Source: Alphaproteobacteria bacterium | GTDB taxonomy: Bacteria; Pseudomonadota; Alphaproteobacteria; JAJFFI01 | DNA length: 11,308 nucleotides | Assembly: GCA_021776755.1 (NCBI GenBank) | Contig: JAJFFI010000306.1 | Location: 1-11,308, forward strand | Direction: 5' to 3' | Shown here: positions 6,841 to 11,308 of the stretch, piece by piece | Numbering within the stretch: the stretch's first letter is position 1 | Layout: every line of letters starts with the position of its first letter | Translations under genes and position numbers: made by a program | Notes under the pieces: generated by a model | What the model was told of the DNA's origin: nothing | Database searches by the model: none | The model's input: only the letters and a program-made list of their open reading frames with translations

Positions 6841-7782
6841 TCAAACGGTGCGCCCAGACTCTGACCGGACGCTGGCCGGCATGTCGAAACCGCGGAGGAA
6901 AGCCTCGGCCGCGACGGGCTCCTTGCCCGCACGCTGCAGCCGGGTGATGCGGAGCGCGCCCGTGGCGCAAGCGACGGTCAGCCCCTCCCCCAGCAGTAAG
7001 GTTCCCGGTACGCCGCCGCCCTCTGCGACCTCTGCGGACAGGACCTTGATGCGTTCGCCGGCAACCTCAAACCAGGCGCCCGGCCAAGGATCGAAGGCGC
7101 GCACCTGGCGTTCGAGTTCGACGGACTTTTTCGTCCAGTCGAGCTGCCCTTCGGCGCGGGTGAGCTTGGCGGCATAGGTCACGCCCTTTTCAGGCTGCGG
7201 CACCGGCGTGAGCGCGCCGATGTCGAGCTTGACCAGCGCCTCGACGATGAGCCGCGCGCCGAGGTCGGCAAGCGTGTCATGCAGCGCCGCACCGGTGGTT
7301 GCACCGGTGATCGGCACGGCCTCGGCGAGCAGTACGTCGCCGGTGTCGAGGCCTTCGTCCATCGCCATGATGCTGACCCCGGTCTCGGGATCGCCGGCCA
7401 GGATTGCGCGCTGGATGGGTGCGGCCCCGCGCCAGCGCGGCAGCAGCGACGCGTGGATATTCAGGCAGCCGAGGCGCGGCGCGTTGAGCACGGGCGCCGG
7501 CAGGATCAGCCCGTAGGCTGCGACCACGGCAGCGTCCGCGCCGAGTGCCGCGAAAGCCGCCTGTTCCTCTGTCGATTTCAGACTGTCGGGATGGCGCACC
7601 GGAATGTCGAGAGTTTCGGCGCGGCGATGAACGGCCGATTTCACTTCCTTTTTGCCGCGTCCGGCGGGGCGGGGCGGCTGGGTGTAGACGGCGACGATCT
7701 CGTGCCCGCCGTCGACCAGGGCATCGAGGGCCGGGACCGCGAAGTCGGGCGTTCCCATGTAAACGAGTCTCAGGCCGGGCAT
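6841..7782 (-). CDS. fmt: Methionyl-tRNA formyltransferase
   Basis: Fmt transfers a formyl group from 10-formyltetrahydrofolate to Met-tRNA(fMet) for translation initiation. At 313 aa it has normal length. The N-terminal hydrolase/transferase fold opens with [16 protein letters not shown] and carries the specificity loop [11 protein letters not shown], which contacts the tRNA. The catalytic Asn108, His110 and Asp146 sit in [18 protein letters not shown] and [11 protein letters not shown]. The C-terminal oligonucleotide-binding domain includes [15 protein letters not shown]. It starts 22 bp after the def stop. The def-fmt pair encodes the two opposing steps of N-formylmethionine metabolism and is commonly linked. 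Confidence 0.97.
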   Translation of the reverse strand: MPGLRLVYMGTPDFAVPALDALVDGGHEIVAVYTQPPRPAGRGKKEVKSAVHRRAETLDIPVRHPDSLKSTEEQAAFAALGADAAVVAAYGLILPAPVLNAPRLGCLNIHASLLPRWRGAAPIQRAILAGDPETGVSIMAMDEGLDTGDVLLAEAVPITGATTGAALHDTLADLGARLIVEALVKLDIGALTPVPQPEKGVTYAAKLTRAEGQLDWTKKSVELERQVRAFDPWPGAWFEVAGERIKVLSAEVAEGGGVPGTLLLGEGLTVACATGALRITRLQRAGKEPVAAEAFLRGFDMPASVRSESGRTV

Positions 7783-7804
7783 CGCGAGGCCCCGCTCACC
7801 AGCG

Positions 7805-8335
7805 TCACGCCGGCACGGTTTCGAGCTGGCCCGTGCGCTTCATCTTGGTGAGCTTGCGGAGGATCATGTTGCGCTTGAGCGCACTGACATGGTCGACGAA
7901 CAAGATGCCGTCGAGATGATCGATCTCGTGCTGGATGCAGGTGGCGAGCAGGCCGTCGGCCTTGAGCTCCTGCGCCACGCCGTTCTCATCGAGATAGCGG
8001 ATGGTGGCACCCGCCGGGCGGACCACCTCGGCGAACTGCTCGGGCAGCGACAGGCAGCCTTCCTCGTACGCCACATCATCTTCGGCGACCTCGACGACCT
8101 CGGGATTGACCAGCTTCATCGGTTGCGCGGGCTCGCCCTCGGGGGCGACATCGACCACGATCACGCGCTTGGTCACGCCGACCTGGGGGGCCGCCAGCCC
8201 GATGCCCGGCGCCACATACATGGTCTCGAGCATGTCGTCCATCAGCGTGCGGATTTCGTCCGTCACGTCCGCGATGGGCTCCGACACCTGCTTGAGGCGC
8301 GAATCTGGGGCGGTGATGATCGGCAGAATGGCCAT
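7805..8335 (-). CDS. def: Peptide deformylase
   Basis: Def removes the formyl group from the N-terminal methionine of nascent proteins at the ribosome. This is a metal (usually Fe2+) enzyme of 176 aa. All three family motifs are present: [10 protein letters not shown] (44-53), EGCLSLP with ligand Cys94, and QHEIDHLDG with ligands His136 and His140 and catalytic Glu137. The basic C-terminal helix ([15 protein letters not shown]) fits ribosome association in type 1 enzymes. It is the first gene of the minus-strand operon and is divergent from rmuC across about 186 bp. The ATG at 8335 is supported by the typical start [14 protein letters not shown]. Confidence 0.97.
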   Translation of the reverse strand: MAILPIITAPDSRLKQVSEPIADVTDEIRTLMDDMLETMYVAPGIGLAAPQVGVTKRVIVVDVAPEGEPAQPMKLVNPEVVEVAEDDVAYEEGCLSLPEQFAEVVRPAGATIRYLDENGVAQELKADGLLATCIQHEIDHLDGILFVDHVSALKRNMILRKLTKMKRTGQLETVPA

Positions 8336-8521
8336 GCCGGGGCGGCTCCGGGATAAAGGGATCGGGATTGGCCAATTAGGTAATTACGCGGCTTCCCTGC
8401 GTCAATGGGGGCACCCGCCGCCGCCGGGACCGCCGGGCGACTCGCGTGCCGGCGTCACTGTGCTATGCTCGTGTGTTGTTGGTCTGTTCCAGTTCACTTT
8501 GTTTTGCCTGAAAGCACCGCC
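8336..8521. promoter_or_regulatory. Divergent def / rmuC intergenic region
   Basis: These 186 bp separate two diverging genes and must carry both promoters. An AT-rich island at about 8370-8390 (CCAATTAGGTAATTACG) is the best candidate for the def promoter. A GC-rich tract with CCGCCGCCGCCGGGACCGCC follows, then a T/G-rich stretch (about 8461-8515) ahead of rmuC with a TATGCT hexamer at 8464-8469. I could not match convincing -35/-10 pairs at good spacing in either direction, so the region is marked only as a whole. Confidence 0.45.
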
Positions 8522-9634
8522 ATGGACGTTTTGGAAACCCTCCGCACCCTCGATCCCGCGCTCTGGGTCGCCATCGGTGCCGGCGCCGTAATGGTGGTCG
8601 TCATGGTGATTGCGCTGGTGAGAACCGGGCGCAACCGGGACGAACTGGCGCAACGACTTGGCGAACTCGCCACCGCCCAGCAGACCGCGCAGGGTGTGCT
8701 CGACCAACGGCTTCGCGAGCAGGAGCGTGTGCTGGGCGAGCGCATGGGCGACGTGACCCGGCGCGTCGGCGAGAACCTTCACACAAGCAGCGAGAAGACC
8801 CACGAGTCGCTGACGCAATTGCGCGAGCGTCTCGCCCGCATCGATGCGGCCCAGCAGAACATCACCGAGCTCTCGTCCCAGGTCGTCAGCCTGCAGGAAA
8901 TTCTGTCGAACAAGCAGGCGCGCGGCGCGTTCGGCAACTTCCAGCTCGGCACGCTGGTCTCGGACGCGCTGCCCGCCGCGACCTTCAAGCTCGAGGCAAC
9001 GCTCTCGAACGGCAAACGGGCGGACTGCCTGATCCTGCTGCCGAACCCGCCGGGGCCCGTGGTGATCGACGCGAAGTTTCCGCTGGAGGGCTGGCAGAAG
9101 ATCCAGGCCGCCCGGGGCGACGCCGAACTGAAGGACGCGCGGCGGGAATTTTCCATCGCGATCAAGAAGCACGTCACCGACATCGCCGAGCGCTACGTCA
9201 TCGAAGGCGAGACCGCGGACACGGCCTTCATGTTCCTGCCGTCCGAGTCGATCTACATCGAGCTGCACCAGAATTTCCCGAACATGGTCGAGGACGCGCA
9301 GCGCCGGCGCATTTCGATCGTGTCGCCCTCGACACTCTGGCCGGCGCTGGTTGCGATGCGTTCGGTGTTCCGCGACCTGCACATGCGCAAATATGCAAAC
9401 GTGCTGCAGAAAGAGGTCCGCGTGATGCTCGACGATGTCGACCGCCTCGACAAGCGGGTCGACAAGCTGCAGAGCCATTTCAGCCAGGCCACCGAGGATG
9501 TCCGCCAGATCCGCATCTCGACCGACAAGGTCACCCGGCGCGGCGAGCAGATCGAGCAGATGGAGTTCGCGGAAAGCGAGTCCGTCGAGGCGCGGCCCAA
9601 GGTGTCGCTGATCGAGGGCGGCCGGAAAGACTAA
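8522..9634 (+). CDS. rmuC: RmuC family DNA recombination protein
   Basis: RmuC proteins are inner-membrane-anchored, coiled-coil proteins with a predicted restriction-endonuclease-like (PD-(D/E)XK) domain; E. coli rmuC limits inversions at short inverted repeats. This protein is 370 aa. It has one N-terminal transmembrane helix (about 13-33, VAIGAGAVMVVVMVIALV), a long coiled coil (about 38-125) and the RmuC domain. That domain includes GNFQLGTLVSDALP, Asp168 in KRADCL, and VIDAKFPLEGW with Asp183/Lys185. Then come the conserved AFMFLPSESIYIEL, ISIVSPSTLWPAL and DRLDKRVDKLQSHF segments. The start is ATG at 8522. The frame stays open to an ATG at 8405, but those 39 residues lack conservation and cover the probable promoter region. 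It is independent of the def operon and divergent from it. Confidence 0.93.
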   Translation: MDVLETLRTLDPALWVAIGAGAVMVVVMVIALVRTGRNRDELAQRLGELATAQQTAQGVLDQRLREQERVLGERMGDVTRRVGENLHTSSEKTHESLTQLRERLARIDAAQQNITELSSQVVSLQEILSNKQARGAFGNFQLGTLVSDALPAATFKLEATLSNGKRADCLILLPNPPGPVVIDAKFPLEGWQKIQAARGDAELKDARREFSIAIKKHVTDIAERYVIEGETADTAFMFLPSESIYIELHQNFPNMVEDAQRRRISIVSPSTLWPALVAMRSVFRDLHMRKYANVLQKEVRVMLDDVDRLDKRVDKLQSHFSQATEDVRQIRISTDKVTRRGEQIEQMEFAESESVEARPKVSLIEGGRKD

Positions 9635-9654
9635 CCCACAGAGACTAACCCACA
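9628..9654 (+). repeat. 13-bp tandem direct repeat over the rmuC stop codon
   Basis: AGACTAACCCACA occurs at 9628-9640 and again at 9642-9654, a period of 14 bp with one intervening G. The first copy contains the rmuC TAA stop. The second lies just before the AAGGA ribosome site of the next gene. It looks like a small tandem duplication in the intergenic spacer; no function is evident. Confidence 0.85.
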
Positions 9655-9666
9655 AGGACCGAAGCC

Positions 9667-10500
9667 ATGCCGACAATCGCCGAGAAGGCCGAAACGTTCC
9701 GCAAACTGCATGAAAGCGGCACCTTCCTGATGCCGAATGCGTGGAACGGCGGCAGCGCGGTGATGCTGAGCGCGGGGAACTTTCCCGCCATCGCCACGAC
9801 CAGCGCCGGGATCGCGTTCTCGGCGGGCTGCCCGGACGGCGAAGGCGACATCGAGCGCGACGAGATGATGGCGGCCTGCGCCGAGATTGCCGGTGCGACC
9901 GATCTCCCGGTCAGCGGCGACACCGAGAGCGGCTACGGCCCGCGGCCCGAGGACATGGCCGAAACCGTGCGCGCGTCGATTGCCGCCGGCATGGTGGGGG
10001 GCAGCCACGAAGACTACCGGGACGGCGCCTTCATGGAGCCGGAGGAGGCGGCGGACCGCGTCCGCGCCGGGCGCGAGGCCGCCGACGCCTCGGGCATCGC
10101 CTTCACGCTGACCGCGCGGGCGGAGTGTTTTCTTTACGGGCACGACGACGCCTTTGCCGAGTCGGTGCGCCGCCTGAACCTCTATCGCGAGGCCGGCGCC
10201 GATTGCCTGTATGCGCCCGGAATCACGGACGCCGACGTGATCCGCGACCTGGTGCAGGCGGTCGACGGGCCGGTCAATGTGGTAATGGGGCTCGCCGGCA
10301 AACCGTTCACCGTGGCGCAGCTTGCAGACCTCGGCGTGCGGCGAATTAGCATCGGCGGCAGCCTCGCCCGCGCCACCTTCGGCGTCATCCGGCGCGCCGT
10401 CGAGGAGATGTCCGGCGATGGGACATTCGGCTATGCCGCAAGCCAGGTGCCCGACGCCGAACTGACGGAGCTGTTCAAAAAAGCCAACATTCGCGGCTGA
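9667..10500 (+). CDS. Isocitrate lyase / phosphoenolpyruvate mutase superfamily enzyme
   Basis: This 277-residue single-domain TIM-barrel enzyme belongs to the ICL/PEPM superfamily, whose members cleave or form C-C or P-C bonds of 2-oxo acids with Mg2+. Family marks are FLMPNAWNGGSA at the first strand, TTSAGIAFSAGCPDG (44-58), SGDTESGYG with Asp85 as a probable metal ligand, GGSHEDY (111-117), TLTARAE (147-153) with Arg151, and GADCLYAPGI. It lacks the KKCGH loop of true isocitrate lyase, and I see no clear PEP-mutase gating loop. It is best called an oxaloacetate/2-oxo acid lyase-like enzyme of unknown substrate. The ATG at 9667 follows AAGGA at 8-nt spacing, 32 bp after rmuC, so the two may be cotranscribed. 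Confidence 0.85.
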   Translation: MPTIAEKAETFRKLHESGTFLMPNAWNGGSAVMLSAGNFPAIATTSAGIAFSAGCPDGEGDIERDEMMAACAEIAGATDLPVSGDTESGYGPRPEDMAETVRASIAAGMVGGSHEDYRDGAFMEPEEAADRVRAGREAADASGIAFTLTARAECFLYGHDDAFAESVRRLNLYREAGADCLYAPGITDADVIRDLVQAVDGPVNVVMGLAGKPFTVAQLADLGVRRISIGGSLARATFGVIRRAVEEMSGDGTFGYAASQVPDAELTELFKKANIRG

Positions 10501-10505
10501 ATATC

Positions 10506-10514
10506 TGTGGATAA
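10506..10514 (-). promoter_or_regulatory. Perfect DnaA-box sequence
   Basis: TGTGGATAA is the exact complement of TTATCCACA, the strong consensus DnaA binding site. It starts 6 bp after the stop of the ICL/PEPM-like gene and is followed by an AT-rich stretch. A single box could recruit DnaA as a transcription factor or could be chance; I saw no cluster of further boxes nearby. Confidence 0.4.
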
Positions 10515-10530
10515 TTCCGCCTAAAACGCT

Positions 10531-10549
10531 GGATTTTCGCGGATTTTCG
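10531..10549 (+). repeat. 9-bp tandem repeat GGATTTTCG
   Basis: GGATTTTCG occurs at 10531-10539 and 10541-10549, a 10-bp period close to one turn of the helix, so any protein bound to both copies would sit on one face. The stretch is A+T-rich compared with the surrounding genome. Confidence 0.6.
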
Positions 10550-10556
10550 AAATTTA

Positions 10557-10571
10557 GCGCACCGGGTGCGT
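10557..10571. promoter_or_regulatory. Palindrome 1 (putative operator)
   Basis: GCGCACCGGGTGCGT is a near-perfect inverted repeat: GCGCACC and GGTGCGT around a central G, with one mismatch at the outer base. It lies about 10 bp upstream of the candidate -35 hexamer. Confidence 0.6.
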
Positions 10572-10580
10572 ACTTTTTAC

Positions 10581-10609
10581 TTGATATGCGCACCCGGTGC
10601 GCTTATTGA
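10581..10609 (+). promoter_or_regulatory. Candidate promoter for the orphan gene
   Basis: TTGATA (10581-10586) matches 5 of 6 bases of the sigma-70 -35 consensus. A 17-bp spacer separates it from TATTGA (10604-10609), a weak -10 with only the first three bases matching. Strong -35 with poor -10 conservation is common in alphaproteobacteria. Palindrome 2 fills the spacer almost exactly, the classic position for direct repression or for a MerR-like activator. Confidence 0.4.
10588..10602. promoter_or_regulatory. Palindrome 2 (putative operator, perfect)
   Basis: GCGCACCCGGTGCGC is a perfect inverted repeat of seven bases around a central C. It occupies the spacer between the candidate -35 and -10 hexamers. 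Its centre is 31 bp from that of palindrome 1, about three helical turns. Confidence 0.65.
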
Positions 10610-10620
10610 AGTGCCATGCA

Positions 10621-10639
10621 GAGCGCACGGGGTGCGCTC
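10621..10639. promoter_or_regulatory. Palindrome 3 (putative operator or leader hairpin)
   Basis: GAGCGCACGGGGTGCGCTC has perfect 8-bp arms around GGG and shares the GCGCAC/GTGCGC half-sites with the two upstream palindromes. Its centre lies 35 bp from palindrome 2. It falls just downstream of the candidate transcription start, so it could block elongation as an operator or fold as a stem-loop in the leader RNA. Confidence 0.6.
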
Positions 10640-10645
10640 CAGAAC

Positions 10646-10669
10646 GGACGCGGCCGCGGAGGGCCGTCC
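10646..10669 (+). other. Leader hairpin enclosing the ribosome binding site
   Basis: GGAC (10646-10649) pairs with GTCC (10666-10669) and GGCC (10652-10655) with GGCC (10662-10665), with a 2-nt bulge and the 6-nt loop GCGGAG. The GGAGGG ribosome site (10658-10663) lies partly in the loop and partly in the stem, and the ATG is the next base but one after the stem. Folding would restrict initiation, so this may modulate translation; it could equally be a by-product of high G+C. Confidence 0.4.
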
Positions 10670-10670
10670 C

Positions 10671-10913
10671 ATGGCGCATAATCTTTATGTTTTCAATGAC
10701 CACGCCTACACCCGGCCGAAAGCCTTCGAGCGCGCTGAGCGCCTCGCTGTCTGCTTTGCCCGCAAGGTCGGAACCCTCGAGCATGATGCGGCCCTGGTCT
10801 ATCGGGTCGAGTTCGACGGCCAGGAGATCTTCGCGACCGATCCGGTCGAGGTCGCCCACGTCACGCGCGGCCATGCCGACGCCACCGTGACAGTGATTTC
10901 CGTCATTCACTAG
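10671..10913 (+). CDS. Small orphan protein of 80 residues, unknown function
   Basis: This 80-residue soluble protein has no signal peptide or membrane segment and matches no family I recognise. The N-terminal half is mixed basic (NDHAYTRPKAFERAERLAVCFARK, about 9-32). The second half looks beta-rich (ALVYRVEFDGQEIF at 41-54 and ATVTVISVIH at 71-80) and contains a conserved-looking DPVEVAHVTRGHADA segment. Several His residues and one Cys28 are present, but there is no clear metal motif. The ATG at 10671 has GGAGGG 7 nt upstream. The frame is open to an ATG at 10566, but that extension would translate two of the palindromes and is unlikely. The stop is 3 bp from the purD stop (convergent). 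Its elaborate upstream region suggests regulated expression. Confidence 0.65.
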   Translation: MAHNLYVFNDHAYTRPKAFERAERLAVCFARKVGTLEHDAALVYRVEFDGQEIFATDPVEVAHVTRGHADATVTVISVIH

Positions 10914-10916
10914 GTC

Positions 10917-11308
10917 TCAGCGGCCGATGGCCCGCCAGCCAATATCGGAGCGGCAGAACCCCTCCGGCCAGTCGATTTTCGCGACAGCCGCGTAGGCGTT
11001 CTTCTGGGCTTCGGCGGTGTCCCTGCCGAGCGCCGTGACGCCCAGCACCCGGCCGCCGGCGGCGACGATGCGGCCCCCGTCCTCCGCCGTGCCGGCATGG
11101 AACACCACCGCGCCCTCAGCTTCGGCCGCGTCGAGCCCCTTGATCTCGGTGCCCTTCTCGTAGCTGCCGGGATAGCCCCTGGCCGCCATCACCACACAGA
11201 GCGCGACATCGTCTTCCCAGCGGAGGTCGAAGTCGTCGAGCACGCCGTCGCGCGCAGCCATCAGCGCGGGCAGCAGGTCGGACTTCATCCGCATCATCAG
11301 CGGCTGGC
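10917..11308 (-). CDS. purD: PurD C-terminus (phosphoribosylamine-glycine ligase), 5' partial
   Basis: This is the C-terminal third of the ATP-grasp enzyme that joins 5-phosphoribosylamine and glycine to form GAR, the second step of purine synthesis. The frame enters from the right edge as QPLMMRMKSDLLPAL, the conserved segment at the end of the ATP-grasp core. It then continues into the GARS C-terminal domain with VVMAARGYPGSYEKG, IKGLDAAE, GAVVFHAGT and GRVLGVTALGRDTAEAQKNAY, ending in the usual basic tail. The methionine at 11297 is internal, not a start. The stop codon (TGA, 10917-10919) is only 3 bp from the orphan gene's stop. Nothing suggests that the gene is broken; the rest lies outside the window. 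Confidence 0.96.
   Translation of the reverse strand, partial: QPLMMRMKSDLLPALMAARDGVLDDFDLRWEDDVALCVVMAARGYPGSYEKGTEIKGLDAAEAEGAVVFHAGTAEDGGRIVAAGGRVLGVTALGRDTAEAQKNAYAAVAKIDWPEGFCRSDIGWRAIGR

Larger units (their letters stand above)
10501..10670 (+). promoter_or_regulatory. Complex regulatory intergenic region upstream of the 80-codon orphan
   Basis: These 170 bp hold, in order: a perfect DnaA-box sequence (10506-10514), an AT-rich segment with a 9-bp tandem repeat (10531-10549), three copies of a GCGCAC/GTGCGC palindrome (centres about 10564, 10595 and 10630), a candidate -35/-10 pair around the second palindrome, and a hairpin (10646-10669) that abuts the start codon. The density of symmetric elements is unlike any other spacer in the window. 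I did not find a clear terminator for the upstream enzyme gene. Confidence 0.7.

Noticed and set aside
8405..8521. 39-codon N-terminal extension of rmuC
   Set aside because: The added residues are not typical of RmuC, would cover the probable promoter region shared with def, and the ATG at 8522 gives the normal TM-coiled-coil start.
8402..9676. Minus-strand open frame of 424 codons opposite rmuC
   Set aside because: rmuC motifs are clear on the plus strand. The antisense translation is low-complexity Arg/Leu/His-rich and has no ribosome site or domain.
9631..10593. Minus-strand open frame of 320 codons opposite the ICL/PEPM-like gene
   Set aside because: Shadow of a gene with well-supported family motifs; its start would lie within the regulatory palindromes.
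10501..10670. Replication origin (DnaA box, AT-rich repeat, iteron-like palindromes)
   Set aside because: Only one perfect DnaA box is visible, there is no box cluster, and no typical origin neighbours are present. The palindromes fit a promoter layout better.

Overview
The window is a GC-rich, gene-dense stretch of bacterial chromosome, most likely from an alphaproteobacterium. The reasons are the high G+C at third codon positions, the long antisense open frames this creates, and the neighbourhood itself: dapD-dapE facing truA, with fmt, def and a divergent rmuC beyond. From general knowledge, that cluster recurs in Rhizobiales and Rhodospirillales. No rRNA, tRNA, insertion sequence, phage gene or CRISPR array is visible.

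Layout. On the plus strand, 1-2030 holds the end of dapD, complete dapE (both lysine/diaminopimelate synthesis) and a small polytopic membrane protein. On the minus strand, 2035-8335 reads right to left as def, fmt, a TPR/AAA+ ATPase, a four-helix membrane protein, a TPR protein with a C-terminal membrane anchor, truA, a small secreted repeat protein, and an exported transglutaminase-like cysteine peptidase. Gaps from def to the repeat protein are only 3-31 bp, so these seven genes could form one operon; the peptidase follows after about 165 bp. Next to def and divergent from it lies rmuC (8522-9634, plus), then an isocitrate lyase/PEP mutase superfamily enzyme (9667-10500), a small orphan gene of 80 codons (10671-10913), and the 3' part of purD entering from the right on the minus strand.

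How the genes fit together. Def and Fmt handle formylation and deformylation of the initiator methionine, TruA modifies tRNA, DapD/DapE make diaminopimelate and lysine, and PurD makes purine: this is the housekeeping frame. Accessory genes sit inside it. A three-gene set (AAA+ ATPase, membrane protein, TPR membrane protein) separates fmt from truA and looks like an uncharacterised membrane-associated remodelling module. A 105-residue secreted protein with six 11-residue repeats follows truA; its repeat pattern recalls the DUF6150/septoil-knot family. The most striking non-coding region is 10501-10670. It carries a perfect DnaA-box sequence, a 9-bp tandem repeat, three copies of a GCGCAC...GTGCGC palindrome arranged around a candidate promoter, and a hairpin whose loop holds the ribosome binding site of the 80-residue orphan.

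Limits: everything here comes from reading the sequence. Family names rest on motif recognition, not on database searches.
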